Assembly: GCF_002078875.1 (NCBI RefSeq)
Contig: NC_034414.1
Span: 27,066,637-27,130,636 of the forward strand
Origin: Numida meleagris
Taxonomy: Eukaryota; Chordata; Aves; Galliformes; Numididae
Direction of reading: 5' to 3'
DNA length: 64,000 bases
Part shown: positions 12,001 through 25,160 of the stretch, one piece after another
How positions within the stretch are numbered: the first letter of the stretch is position 1
Layout: each line of letters opens with the position of its first letter
The notes under the pieces: generated by a model
The model's input: the letters and a program-made list of their open reading frames with translations, nothing else
The model's database searches: none
Told to the model about the DNA's origin: nothing
Position numbers and translations under genes: made by a program

Positions 12001-14303
12001 GTCCAGTTTATTTCCATGTCCAAATTCTTGTTCAGTCATTGTCTTTGCTTGTCATTGCCACTGCCACGTTCAGGTAAGTTTTACACCAAGTCTGGAAAAA
12101 AGAAAAGTTGCTCTTGTGAGCTGTCTTTAATGGATCTGGGTGTACAAGAGTTTCAGCTAGCATTCAGGGTTGATATAGAATCAGCTTTGCCTCTGAAGAA
12201 AAATTGTTGGATTGCAGCTGGGGAAGGAAATCTTGAAGTGTGAGAAAACAAATTTCAGAAGAAAAGATGGAACAAGACTGGGAAATAAGAAAAAGACCTT
12301 CTGTTTTCCTATGGCTTTGTTATGCAAACTGGCTGTATCTCATCTGTAATGCAGAGATAATGATATCTACCCGGTTTGTATTTCCACTGGTTGATTGATT
12401 AATGACTGTCTCGTGATCCCTCGATTATGCTTCTGTGACCTACAGCTTTAACTATTCCAGTGCATTACATCCCAGAAGGAAAGTGAAAGTAAAGCAGTGT
12501 CTCTGGCTAGTTCCAGCTAGGAAGGCATTACAAACTGACCTAAACTTGCTTGCCCGCATGCTTGTAAGACCTCATCCTACAGTGCAACGATGCATGTACT
12601 GTCTGCTCAACTGTCATCTCTGTTCAGCAAGGCATTCAAGTATCTGTAGGACCTTGAACTGAAGTGGACCTACACATTCACAGTGAAGCGCTTTGCTGAA
12701 TTGGGATCCAGTGCTTGGTCACATACAGGGTGAGTCTGTGAACACACATGGAGATCTGCCCCAGGATGACTGGGATATGCATTAAACAAATGGTGTCTTA
12801 AGAAGAGCGAAGCTGTTGGGCAAGGGAAGTCAGTGTATAGGGGAACATCCATCACATACTTGAATTTCTGAAAGATTATTGTGAGTGCTTTTTCTTGACA
12901 TCAGGCTGATGGTCTTAGATGCTACGTAGGTATTCACACGAATGAGGACACCAGTGTGAAGTATGTTATTCCAAAGTTAAAGCAGTGTGTCTTTTTGCAG
13001 TGACTTTTTTTTCTGCTCCCCTGGGATGTGCTCCAAGTACAGAAGATCCTGTGCCTCGACCTTTCAGTTAGTTGAAGTATGCTCTTAATAGAGGGCGTTT
13101 TTTTTTCTGAGGGAACTGTGACATGATGTGCTGGAGGACTCAACGCATCTGTTCCATCTCCTCTAACTTTCTCTGTTCCCTTTTTGAGCAGTAGTAATGA
13201 TAGGAAGAGGAATGCCCGTAATCTGCCCTGCTTCCATTTGCAGGTAGAACTGGGGAAGGAGGTGAGAAAAGGAAATATAATTTACAGTTCTCTTGTGAAT
13301 TACACTATATTACCTGAGTTAAGTGCATCCCTGCTGTATGTTTATACAAGTGAGAGAATGATTGTTCCTATGAATACAAGAGAAATAATAACTCAGAGAA
13401 ACATAACCTTAATTATCTAAAGAACAGAAAATATGATTTTTGATTGTGAGCATTTTTAAAGTGATGAATGATTATTAACTGGATAGAGTAGATTTTTGTA
13501 TTTTGTTACATTTTTGTTCTGTTTGTCATACATGCTGTGACTGAGGAACTGAAAGTGCTACCCATTCCGGTTTAGTAATGTTATCTTTTAAATCTTGATT
13601 ATTGCTGAGATTTTTTCCAAGACAAAGTAAACTCTAGTAATTATGTGGCTTTATTCTGGTTCTATATAAGTCTCTGTCTCCCTTCTACTTGTGTGATCAT
13701 TTTCACCTGCATAATATAGCTTGTTTCCAGTATCAGGATTTCCTTTGCAACAGGAGATATAAGGTTCCCACAGAAGAATTAGCTCACTAACTGCTTCTAG
13801 TCGAAACACAAAAAGTACTTAAAAAGTTAATGTAATTTCAGTTTTTTGTTTTTTTGTTTTTTTTAAATTTTATTTTGTGGTGTGGAAACTTGTTTGTGCC
13901 TGTCATTTTCCTAAATATGGCACCTGTATTTGTGTATTAACTAGCTGCTCAAGGTGTGAGGGAAGTCTCAGCCTGGAAACTTCCAGGAGGGCTAACAAAG
14001 ATCCTTCAGAGCAGCACACTGCTTCAGAGATTTGACAGTTACAAGTGTGACACAGCTAGAAATGCAGACCCTCCTGCTCTTTCCTGACATCTCTGCCTGA
14101 TGGAGACACATGACTTCATGAAAGATGATCTACATGGAGATGCATGGAGAGGAAAGCTGTTGTCAGCATAGCTGATGTCGTTTGGGCAGATGATGTAATT
14201 ATGGTGATACAGAGAAACTTCCGTTTATATATGCTGTGTCTCCCTAGAGGGCTGTGCTGGCTGGGTGACGTAGCTCTAGCTGCTGCGGATGGGCTTCTTC
14301 CCA

Positions 14304-14361
14304 CTTGAAGCCTTACCCAGCTGGTTGTACTGCTTGAAGCCTTACTCAGCTGGTTGTACTG
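14304..14361. repeat. tandem duplication of a 29-bp unit
   Basis: Two adjacent 29-bp units starting cttgaagccttac (14304-14332 and 14333-14361) differ at one base (acccag versus actcag). The second unit is followed by ctggac, unlike the unit start. The low divergence implies a recent duplication. It lies in intron 1 with no coding effect. Confidence 0.92.
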
Positions 14362-15947
14362 CTGGACACCTCCTCTGGTGGCAAAAGGGGCTGTGGGTGC
14401 TTGCTCTTGGCCTCCCCAGGCAATGTCAGCTGGGTTTGCTCAGAAATGGAGTGGCCGTCCTGAAGTGGATTAGGGAGCACTTGCACAATTCTTGCCACTG
14501 GCAGAAGGTGCAAGAGCAGTAAGCTGTAGGAGACATGCAGTGAAAAGCAGCAGGGTAGGTGTGAAGGGGCGATATTTTTATCCAGCGCGGCTAGAACCAG
14601 AAGAGGATGCCTTTTCATGATCTGAGAATCCTTTAATACAGATACTGCCTAAAGCAGTCTGAAGGATTTATTAGTGAGGTAAGTGTTGGGTTACCCTGTT
14701 CTGCAAGTGAGCTGTTGAAGCTACCAAGGGAGTCAAAGCAGAGTCATTTGCAGAACACTCATTTGCTGGCTCTCAGGAGCCAGGCCAAGCAATAGATTGC
14801 GAGCTTTACTAATTTGTCTTTCTACTAGATGTAGGAATGCAAAAGATAGGCCAAGTGTGGGATGTCAGAATGGAGATCTGAATGAATGGACTTGGTCTTG
14901 GACTATGTCAGGCCCTAAAACCATGAACGCACTAAGCTAAATAGATGTCTGGTGGCCCTAAGTGCCAGCAGCACGATATCTTTAAAAGTATGTGTTTTAA
15001 AAAATCCCTTGAATGTTGTCATGTCCAATCTATAATACCACTGCTGAAGTTTGTATTAGTTCATTCTTTTAGTAATTGGAGAGAATTTTTGACCTTTTAG
15101 GGAAGATTGGGACCCAGCTGAATTCTTACTACTGTCCTCAGATACAGAAAGAGGTCTAGGTTATTACCTTTCTCACCTGCTGTTCTTTTAATTGGATGAT
15201 GCTGCATCTCTTTAAAACAGAAACCTCAGCCTGAGAAAGAGTAGATGCTCTGAGATATCCCCAAAGAGTCTGCCTCTGAGATTAACCTAATTGGTCACTC
15301 TGCTGAGTTTAATAGAGATTGTATGCAATGTTTGACTCTGGAAATACCTTAGATGGCTTGCTGTATGACATGGAAGCTGCTGCTATTATCTCTCCATGGA
15401 AATGGAAGAAAAGTAAGAGGAGAAGTGGACAACTTGCAACAAACTGCATTGTGAATTGTCATTCACAGCCAAGGATATTTGAATAGGGCTGAGGAATTTA
15501 TCTTCTGAAATAAGTAATCTGAGCACACTTCATCTTGTACCGTACCTGTTGCATCTAGTCAATGACAGTGCATGTTAAATGCTGGGCATAGCGATCCAAT
15601 CTTTTTAGCCCTGAGAGCAGAATGTTGCCATAGGCCTTGTGTGGGACTGTGTGCAGCTGCAGAAAAAGAAGGAACACCTCCAGCTCTGGTTCTTCTCCCT
15701 GAACAGAGATGGCAACAGCCCCTGACCCTAAAGCCAGATTTGGCCTGCAGGCTGTTGTGAGTGAAGTCCTCTGATGTATCATGCTCCTCTTGGCAGTGTT
15801 AGCTTGTACTGATATTTCTTTTCTTTAAATGGAAATGCTGACAGAGCTGTTGCACTTCCACAATACTTGTGAGGATGGGGTTAATCAGATCAATTTCACC
15901 TAAACTGTAAGCTCGGCCTACCTTTGTCATTTTAATTCAGAGACAGA

Positions 15948-15965
15948 TTTTTTTTTTTTTTTTTT
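15948..15965. repeat. poly(T) run, 18 bp
   Basis: Uninterrupted T run in intron 1. No adjoining element recognised. Confidence 0.9.
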
Positions 15966-17609
15966 GCATGAGATACCTGTAGTTTCACACTGGATTAAGT
16001 TGCAGTCTGAGACTGTTTTCAGAGTAGTGAATTCACTTCACACAATGAGGCCAGACTCTCTGTTATGATTCAGCTTCACCCTGTGATTCAAGAAGTGAGA
16101 AGTCAATAGACAGTGGCCATAACTTGCCACTAGGGATTTCTGCCTCACCAAGAGGAAGTCTGCAGATAAATACCGGACAGAAGGGATTCCTTTTTCCTCT
16201 ACATCTTGGGGATGGGCTGGTGCTGGGTGCTTGGAGGAGAACGCTGCAAAATCTCACATTGTTTTTTCAGTGATCAAGGACTGAACCTAGGCTTGTAGCT
16301 CAGGGCATCTCCTCGACTCATCTAAGAACTGGGCTGTGCCAGTGCTGACTCAGGAACGTGTTGTTGACTCTCTGATGGCTCCTGATCTCTTGCAACCACA
16401 TACAGTCTGAGCACCTGGCACAGTCCTTTTGTGCAAATGCTTGACAGCTTTTCCGTTTTGACCTGGCTTTATCAGTTCTTCCATAGAAAGGCATTACCTG
16501 TCCTTACAAACCTTACCGTGTGTTTGGCAGTAGAGCAGCACTGTCTCTGCTTGAGTCTGTATCCTGCTTTTTGGTGCAATTTATGTGTTTTATCTTCTAC
16601 TTTAACAATTCTGCTAGCACTGTTTTTTTCTCTGACTCCCATGCTTGGGAAAGTTGTACAGACCTCTTTATGAGCATCAGGTGCAATTGTCTGATACATA
16701 TAGGAATGAAACAGATGTATGAGCTCTGGCTCTTGGAGAGTTTAGGATAGGCAGGGGTATATGTATGCGAGTCTTTATAAAACAGTCAAGTTTACATTAA
16801 AATATGAAGGCCTGGAAAGTCTGAGTCATTCTGTGTCCCATCTGGAAAACCTGTTTTGCCTTCACTCACGTTTGCACCCCTTACATCATTAGAAGATGTT
16901 GTGCAGTGACAGGCTCGACTGACCGCTATGAGAAAATGGAATCCGCACATTCCTGTACTTTGTGCGTTGCCCTAGGAGTTTGTGGTAGGATTTTGAACAA
17001 TCTCTTATGCTTCACCTAACATCATTAAAGTCATTCTGTTCTTCTGTTGGATCTTGTTATCCTACCTCTCTGAAATTGCAAAGGGTATATGACTGTAGCA
17101 TTTAGATACTGCCTATATACTAGAAAATGCAGAATACACACAGAGGTTGGGCCTAGCCAATGCTGTTTAATATTTAATAATGGTCTGATACCTTGTATAT
17201 GCCATATTTTTCTCTTCTCTCTTTCAATGGCTGTGTTACCATCTTGCAATATAATGTGAGGGTGAGCAGAGAGCACAATTTTTTCTTCTGGGAAGGTGTT
17301 CCAGGCTGTGAGCTTGTGCTGTCTGAAGGCACTGCAGGAGACCGGTGGCTGCTGTCCTTTGCCAAGCACAGGGTTCCAGTTGTATATGCTATTCCAGCTC
17401 CAGAAAGTAAAAGCAATTTTTCAAATGGCATGAGTTTAGCCCACTGCACCCTTTGCAAAAAAACATCAGTGCTTGAGTGCATGAGGAAAATGGATGAGTG
17501 CCAGCTGGGGAGTACTGATCTCTTAGGCTTGCTTCGTGATGAGGTTAGGTACCACACTTTTGCAACTAGCTGTCTCTTTTGCTCATCTCTTTTGCTCATC
17601 TGTTGCTAC

Positions 17610-18720
17610 CAAAGCCTTTGACACCGTCTCCCATGGTATGCTCCTGGAGAAGCTGGCAGCCCGTGGCTTGGACAGGTACACTCTTTGCTGAGTAAGGAGC
17701 TGGCTGGAGGGCTGGGCCCAGAGAGTGGTGGTGAATGGAGTTAAATCCAGCTGGCGACCGGTCACAAGTGGTGTTCCCCAGGGGTGGGTGCTGGGGCCTG
17801 TCCTCTTCAATATCTTTATTGATGACCTAGATGAGGGCATTGAGTGCACCCTCAGTAAGTTTGCAGATGACACCAAGTTGGCAGGAAGTGTCTGGGGGTA
17901 GCAAGGCCCTACAGAGGGATCTGAACAGGCTGGATCTCTGGGCTGAAGCCAATGGGATGAGGTTCAACAAGACCAAGTGCTGGGTCCTGCACTTTGGCCA
18001 CAACAAGCCCAGGCAATGCTGCAGGCTTAGGGTAGAGTGGCTGGAGGACTGTGTGGAGGAAACGGACCTGGGGGTGTTGGTCAATGCTCAGCTGAACATG
18101 AGCCAGCAGTGTGCCAAGAAGGCCGATGGCATTCTGGCTTGTATCAGAAATAGTGTTGCCAGCAGGAGTAGTGAAGTCATTGTCCCTCTGTACTCAGCAC
18201 TGGTGAGGCAACACCTCGAGTACTGTGTCCAGTTTTGGGCCCCTCACTGCAAGAAAGATACTGAGGCCCTGGAGCGTGTTCAGAGAAGGGTGACGAAGCT
18301 GGTGAGGAGACTGGAGCACAGGCCTTATGAGGAGGGGCAGAGGGAGCTGGGGTTGTTCAGTCTGGAGAAGAGGAGGCTCAGGGGAGACCTTATTGCTCTC
18401 TATAACTACCTGAACGGAGGTTGTAGTGAGCTGGGAGTCAGCCTCTTCTCTCTTGTAACTAGTGACAGGATGAGGGGGAATGGCCTCAAGTTGTGCCAGG
18501 GAAGAGTCAGGATGGACATTAGGAAATACTACTTTTCCAAAAGAGGATGTCAGGCACTGGAACGGGCTGCCCAGGGAGGTGATTGAGTCACTGACCCTGG
18601 AGATGTTCAAAGAACATTTAGATGTTGTGAAGAGAGACATGGTTTAGTGGGTTATATTGGTGGTACGTGAATGGTTGGACTAGATGATCTTGCAGGTCTT
18701 TTCCAACCTTGCTGATTCTG
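17610..18720 (+). mobile_element. CR1 LINE, 5'-truncated 1.1-kb copy with RT remnants
   Basis: Begins at aaagcctttgacaccgtctc, inside the reverse-transcriptase domain, and ends with gttggactagatgatcttgc, ttttccaacc and gattctg, the CR1 3' terminus. RT motifs can be read: A (KAFDTVSH), B ([12 protein letters not shown]) and C (FADD at 17860-17871). The frame is dead. A TGA replaces an expected tryptophan codon near 17690, and after FADD the frame runs into TAG because a short deletion shifts it. A 251-codon open frame (17831-18586) then covers the post-RT region with typical CR1 words ([22 protein letters not shown]). CR1 encodes its own endonuclease/RT for target-primed insertion; this copy cannot. 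It lies about 4.1 kb upstream of exon 2 in the same orientation as DPF3. Confidence 0.93.
17831..18586 (+). pseudogene. CR1 ORF2 C-terminal remnant (251 codons)
   Basis: Longest open frame in the window, but it is a piece of the CR1 polyprotein rather than a host gene. It begins out of frame with the FADD catalytic box and enters the true CR1 frame after the small deletion near 17890. From about residue 24 onward it reads as the region downstream of the RT core ([45 protein letters not shown]). No start context or promoter is seen. It is expected to be non-functional. Confidence 0.9.
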
Positions 18721-21700
18721 ACAGCATAGACTGTTCTTTTCCAACCGAGACAGCTTTTATTAGTCAGTGAGAAGTGGGTTATTTCAGTGTCCTGGGGGTG
18801 GAATGTAAGTGCAGAACTTGCATGTATCCCAGCAGTGTCACCTGTCCCATTGGTCCATCCAGGGTTTCACTTGCAGAAACCTGCAGGGTTTCACTTGTGT
18901 TTTTTTTTTTTGCAGTGTGCTGAAAACTTCATTCTGTATTACCAGTTGTGCTATTTTCAGTGTGATTTGCATCCCTTGACCAGTAGTAATTTATGTCTGC
19001 TCCTTGATTTTCCCCCAACATTGTTGAAATCTATGCATATGCTGATGATTTTGTATTGTTAATATAAATCTAGGCAAGTCAGTGTGACCTGTCACTCCCA
19101 GGTCCAAAGGGAAGAATTGACCCTTGCAGTCATTCACAACACAGCACTGAGTCATACATACTTTTCATAAAAATAATGCAGAAATTCCCCATAGTTTTTA
19201 CAGATACTTTTTCAGGAGATGAAGTATAAGTCTTCCATGGCAACACAACTTGGGAAAACTAAGAAGCTTGTAACACCAGTTCATTAGTCTTTCTGACATG
19301 TGATGCACTTTTCACTATTAATGTCTGTTTGTTTATTTTTTTCTCTTCATGTGTTTCACTCAGTCAAACTCAGCTGATCTGTTTGGGTTCAATTTGAACT
19401 CCTGTGCTTACCAGTCTTATTCCTGCCCTTGTCTGTTCTCCAGTTCCACTGTAAATCTTCGGGGAGTGGGCTGAGTCTTATCCCACCTCTGTGACTTTAA
19501 AGTGACCAGTGCAATAGGACCTTTCCTTTTCTGCCTCATTCCTAATGACGCTTTCTACTTTTCCTGCATAAGATAGAATATACTCTGTTTGAATATGTAA
19601 TACCATTTTGAAAACAAAGGCAAAAATTTATCAAAAGTTCCTTCAAAATATGAACCAAAGTTTGGAATGAATGAGATTCACTCTAGTGAAGACTAATGGT
19701 CAAAAAAAAAACGCAACCAAACATCCAGAAGTAGTTGCAGGGAAGCTGTTTTCTACACGGATATGACTGTCAAAGGGAAATACTGTTTTCTTACTTTCCA
19801 GTATTTGATTGTTTGTTCTTTTTATTTTAATTCCATTCAGAATTAAATTCAAGACAAGCCTTCAAGGGTGCAGTACTGGAGTACTGGCTTTCCCAGTGAA
19901 TAGTTAGGGGGTGAGTTTTTGATTGTGCTCACTGTAGTGGAGCCAAGGCAAGCTTTCCTGAAATACAGTGGTGACTAAATGCTTCTCCCAGATTGTTATC
20001 TTTCTCTAAGGCAAAAGGTGTGTATTTGTAATCCTTAAAATAAATGTGATGAAACAGTTAAGAGTACATAATTGTGTGAAGAATGAGTTTGACACATTAA
20101 CTTGGCAGCTTCTCTGGTTGTTAAACACATTGGGATCTCAAAACCCCTTTTCTCCCACTTCAAAAATCTGAAATGTAATCTTACACCCTACTTGATGGTG
20201 TCACTGAAAGCCAAATATTTATCACTCAAAGATTTATAGTTACTTTCAGTCTTAGAAGAAGATGGAAACTGCGATCATCTCCGGCCAGATGTTGTATCTG
20301 GGTTGCTGAGATGTATTGTTTTTGTTAGTAAGGGTGCTTTGTGAGGTGTATGTTCTAGTGAATGGAGTAATTTTTAGCATAAAGAAACCTGCTCAGCGGT
20401 GACAGTTTGTCACGCAGCTGTGCTCTTCCTTTCTCCATGGAGTTCATGAGCATCCCTGGTTTAATGTAGGGGAGTCTGACTTAGCTCTGCGGAAGCTGAA
20501 GTGTTTGTGGAAAGAGCTGTTAATCTTTGATCAGCTGGAGTCTCCTTGTTACTGATTTTGATTACACAAGTGTACAACTTTAATTACAGCTTTTAATAAG
20601 CTTTCATTTCTTCCTAGCCACATTCTTTGTATAGTAGTGCAGCTTATCTTTTCTTTTCTCCTTTGCCCCCCTTCCTTTCTCTGCTGTCTTTAATGGAAAA
20701 AGGAGGTTGAGGTCATTGTGGATGACTGTGTCCAGAGTCATCCCTCTGCGCTGCCCCTTCCCACAGCTCTGTCCTCTTGTACAGCTCAGAGCTGTCTCTT
20801 CCAGCCCCTGTACACCAGTTGCTGCCTGGCGCCAGCAATCACTGGCCAGGGACAGGGCTGCGAGATGCTGGATTCAGACAGACATGTGCTGCGTGGAACA
20901 GCTTTAACAGCCTTTGGAAAATCTACATAGCCAAAAGGTGCACTGGCTCCTGGGTGTAGTTCCTGCTTGTTGGGGACTGCCCTATTCTCTCCCTTCTGGA
21001 TATTCTGAAATGCAGCAGCTGAAATCACTGCATCATGGGTGGACACAGCAGAGATCAGCAAGATGGGCTCTGTGTCCTTCCATGATGCTCGTTCCACATC
21101 TAGAGCCTTGGCATGCTGGTCTGCCTGCATCTGTTAGAGAAGTGACCTGGTGGAAGCTTTGTGGAGGACTTTTGGACTTGTAATAGTGAATAATTGAGAT
21201 ATGGCTTAAAACACAAGAAGATGCTCTTTTTCCCCACAGATTGTATTTCAGCTTTGGAACTCATTGCCCCACCATGGTTTAGGTGTGAAAAATAAAGGTG
21301 GGTTGAAGTCGATTGGATACATTCACAGAAGAAAGATTCATCAAATCTTTTAACATTATCCACCATTGGATAACCTGAGACTTGGGAAAATTGGGCACTG
21401 GTTATCAGAAATGAGGAGGAGGAGCTAGAGATGCCTGCCTGTGTTCTTTTGTTTCTCAGTAAGTCTCTGATATCAGCCCCTGTCAACAAGAAGATACTGC
21501 ATCAGTACAGCCCATGGGGGAGAGTATTGCTCCCATGAAAGTCATGAGGTGAAAATGACAAGTGTCTTAAAGAATGTGTATCAGACTGTCAGACGCAGAC
21601 AGAAAAATAGCAATTTGCACCAATTTGGCATTCAGAGGTGTGCAAAAGGAGTATACTTTTAAAATGCCAGTTGTGTCTATGGAAGAGGGTAGTGGATAAA

Positions 21701-22840
21701 CAAATAACAGAACAGGAAAGGGAGCCTCTTTTTTCTTTGTGCGTGCATCCCTCCAGCTCCCTTGCTGTGTGTGTTATACTCTTTTTGCACACTAATGAAT
21801 ATTGGAGTCAGAGCAAGTTAAGCTGTATCTCATTCTGCTCCTATTTTCTAATGAACTTACCCCTGATGGGTAGCTTTCCTAGCTATTCATGTCACGACTG
21901 AATTTCACCTTGACAATAGATCAAGAATGAGGTTCAGCCACGTGGCCCACCTACTTTGCAGTGCTCCAGCATGACAGCTGCTTTGTGTCCTTAGGGTAGC
22001 TCTACTTTGATGCTTTTCCCTGTTTAGAACAATTTGGAGGATTTTGGTAATCTCCAGCAGGCAGAGTTTTTAAACCTTTCTCAAGGGAATATGAAGATTC
22101 TACAGAATTTTTGAACCAATATTTATGAAACAAGTGACATTGTCTTTAGCACTGTTCTTCCCACTGGGCTCCAGAACAAAGGATTTGCCATGCTGGATCT
22201 TACCAGCTGCTGTTGTAGCCTGCTGCTGTTGGTGCCTTAAACCTGATTGTGGAAAATTCTGGAAGGGTAGAGATAAAACATCTAGTGTAAGCATTGCAGA
22301 CATGGCTCTAGCTGTTAACGGGTGTGTTTTCATGCCTCTGAAACACACAATATGAGGACTGTGTCTTTTGCTCTTCCAGGTTCTTTGAATTAAGAAATGC
22401 TGGATTGAAGTTCTTCTAAACCTGGCTGGCTTTTTGGTTGCTCACAGTACTGCAGGAGTTGCTATAGCACGGAATTGACATGTCTGGCGTGCTGACTTGG
22501 CTGGACAAACTACAGGGGAAGAGAGACAATAGAATGAGGTCACTGCTGTGTACATGGTGCCTGGCCCTGGGTCAGGGGCCAGTGTGGTTGCACCATTTGC
22601 TCATTCAGTAGCTATGCCTGCTGAAAAGATCCGTGTCTGGTTTCTAAGAGTATCATCTTTTGATGACAGTTTCTGCATGATCTGCTTTGGTAGTGTATGG
22701 TGTCAGCCAGCTTTTCACGTGTTCAGGGAAAGTTTTTCTGGTTATCCATTTGTATAAACCAACCATGTGCCCCCTTTTTCCTAGTCTTGTTTGAGGGGAA
22801 GAGCAACCTTTTCTAATCTGTGCCCTGTCTCTTTTGGCAG

Positions 22841-23001
22841 ACTTGGGGACCAGTTCTACAAAGAAGCAATTGAGCACTGTCGCAGCTACAACTCTCGGCT
22901 GTGTGCTGAACGGAGCGTTCGCCTTCCCTTCCTGGACTCGCAGACTGGGGTTGCTCAGAACAACTGCTACATCTGGATGGAGAAGCGGCACAGGGGACCA
23001 G
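22841..23001 (+). CDS. DPF3: DPF3 exon 2 (N-terminal domain)
   Basis: 161 bp. It starts with the third base of a codon and ends with the first base of a glycine codon. It encodes [40 protein letters not shown] and [13 protein letters not shown], about residues 12-64. This is the start of the DPF1-3 N-terminal (requiem) domain, conserved in d4 proteins and important for their association with BAF complexes. The acceptor is tgtctcttttggcag, a good pyrimidine tract. The donor is CCAG|gttggt, which matches consensus poorly at +3 and +4, and a second GT (gtagca) lies 4 nt further on. A UG-rich run starts 12 nt into the intron, suggesting inclusion may need help from UG-binding factors (inference). 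Upstream in-frame sequence offers only a TTG, so the initiator is not in this exon. Confidence 0.96.
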
Positions 23002-23012
23002 GTTGGTAGCAT

Positions 23013-23037
23013 TGTGTCTGTGTGTGTGTGCGCATGT
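23013..23037 (+). repeat. UG/TG-rich microsatellite next to exon 2 donor
   Basis: tgtgtctgtgtgtgtgtgcg followed by catg, beginning 12 nt after the exon 2 splice site. In the transcript this is a UG repeat, the preferred binding site of CELF-type and TDP-43-type RNA-binding proteins (established for those families). A splicing role here is inferred from position only. Confidence 0.8.
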
Positions 23038-25160
23038 CTGGAGGTCTGGCCACTGAGCCCTCATGGGGTTTAATTAATAGGAACTCAAACCTGCTACAGG
23101 CCACACAGAAGAGAAGCTGCCTAAACCTCTGTGCCTGCAGGGGATTTCCTTTGGTAACTGCAGAGAGCTGATCCTAATTATTCTCTCTCTACCCGTAGAA
23201 GTGCCTGACATGGTAGTTTCTAAGACTGTATCATTGTAGCTCTTTAATGCTATTGATCCCAGTCTGTAGAAGGCACAATGCCCTGCTCGAAGCAGGACTG
23301 GAATTATGTTCAGGGTGGAGAAGTGGAGGGGGAAGTCTCAGGTGAATGCTGAAAATAAGGGGTTATATTAGGAAGTATATACAGTGGAGGTGAAATACAG
23401 GAGAGTCCAGCTACTGGAATGAACATTGTTCTGATGATTAGAGATGTAGGTATAACTTCTAGTTCTGCTTTGGACAAGTTTGGATATCATCTCTGGAGCC
23501 TCAGTTTCCTCAGCTGCAGAAAGAAATTGATACACATCCTTAAAGACCTTTGGCTAAGGTCTGTTCCAAAGGGGGAAAGACCACCATTACTTTAGTAGGC
23601 TTTGGTCAGTCTTTCCTTTGTTAGAGTAAATCCATCTGAAATCCTTGTTTAGAAAGCAGAGGACAATCACCAGTTCAAAGGCTTGATGTTACTTAAACAG
23701 AACTCCTCCTGAAACCCAGTGATAATTTTGCTAGAGTATGGCTCAGTATCTGGTTCACAGTTAGCACAGGAAAGGATTTTCTGACAATACCAGAGTGGGT
23801 TTGTATGTGTTTTTTTTTTTTTCCCCAATGCATACTGGAGAATCTAGGCAGGGAGGGGTCAAGTGTGCACAGACACTGAAAACACAATGTGCGCACATGT
23901 GCATATATCCATGTCAATTCCTGTAAACCATACTGAAAAAAGAAAAGGAAAAAAAAATCCAGACCTGGAACTGTGGGAAGGTGTAGGCTGCTGTTACCTC
24001 CTCTGCTGGCTAGCTTGCAGCATCTGTAGCAGGAGGAACATAAAGGACATTTGCCTCCCCTCCTGTGAGCAGACTAGGAAAGCAACTGATGCCTTTGAGG
24101 GTGCTTATCTGAAATGCTTCCTAGGAGATACTGAGGGACAGATCTTTGCACTGCTCCTATTCCTAAAGTACTCAAAGTAGGTGTAGAATGGTCTTGCAGT
24201 ACCACCAGAAAACTCTGTAGTAAAATTCAGCCACTTCTGTTGCAGGAGGCAGCAGGTGTTTTACCAGCATTAAATATATCCCAAGAATGTTTCAGCTGCC
24301 AAAACTACTCCAGTAATCTGAGACTGCTAAATATGGTTTACAAGGGTCTGGGCTAACCCTTCTTTTGTAGGTTACTTCATAACCACACTTTTTAAAAAAA
24401 AAAAATTTAATATGAAATCTCCTAATTCCTAAGAGGTTTTCCTTTCGCAAACCTAACTTTCCTTTTCTTCTTTTTGGCTAATCAGTTCATCTATGCAATT
24501 TCTGTTCTTGTAACGTCAGGTTACAAGTAAGGTGTTGCTTTTTAATCCTTCTGAACTCAGCAATAAACACGTATACATCCACTGTATGCACAAATGATGT
24601 GTTAGCAAGAGCGCTTGCTACAAAGATAAGAAAACATAGTCTTGTGTGGGTCTCACTGGTGTCTCTGCACTTACAGAGGAAATCATCCTAGAAGAGTTAC
24701 AGCATCACACCAGGAACCAGAAGCTCTTAACAGTTTGCCTTTCTCAGTCAATAGCTCTCTGGATGACCTTTGGCAAATTCACTGTGAAAATCTTTTTGCT
24801 CACTTCTGATACTGAACTTTTCGGTGGCTTCCCCTGCAAAAGAGTCAGTGGCTCCAATGGGAGTGAATGGTGGAACATTCCTCGTAGAGAGTCCTAAGTG
24901 AATCAGTCTTTCTGCATTTGCTTCAGCCACCAAATCTGATGCCTTTGTTATTTTAAATTAGAATAATCAGTGCAAAATGAAGCAGCCCTCCTCCCCCATA
25001 TTTGCTCTGCTCTTTCTTGATTTTTATTAGCCCATTTAGTGCTCCCTTGGGTCTCTTTGCATCATCTATTTCTTGTAGTATCATTATGGTGGGTCAAAGC
25101 ATCCTTGTGTAGCTTTAGCGTCCCTGTTTTCAGGCTGTACACATTGTACTTATACCCATA

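Larger units (their letters stand above)
1..22840 (+). other. DPF3: DPF3 intron 1, 3' portion
   Basis: Non-coding sequence upstream of exon 2, ending in the acceptor tgtctcttttggcag at 22840. It contains CR1 copies at about 3305-4304 and 17610-18720, a mariner at 8506-9047, a two-unit 29-bp tandem repeat at 14304-14361, homopolymer runs (A at 2524-2536, T at 2727-2748, T at 15948-15965) and an alternating purine-pyrimidine stretch around 4871-4912. The intervals between these (1-3300, 4305-8505, 9048-14300, 14362-17609, 18721-22840) hold only short chance open frames. I saw no convincing exon, RNA gene or CpG island in them. The coding part of exon 1 (about MATVIHNPLKA in the family) was looked for and not found. 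Confidence 0.85.

Noticed and set aside
17174..17621. Overlapping open frames of about 141 codons on both strands just before the CR1
   Set aside because: Neither resembles a known protein and they are mirror images of each other; chance.
22791..23009. Open frame running from intron 1 into exon 2, as if an alternative first exon
   Set aside because: The only start is TTG, the exon 2 acceptor is clear, and the family has its ATG in a separate upstream exon.
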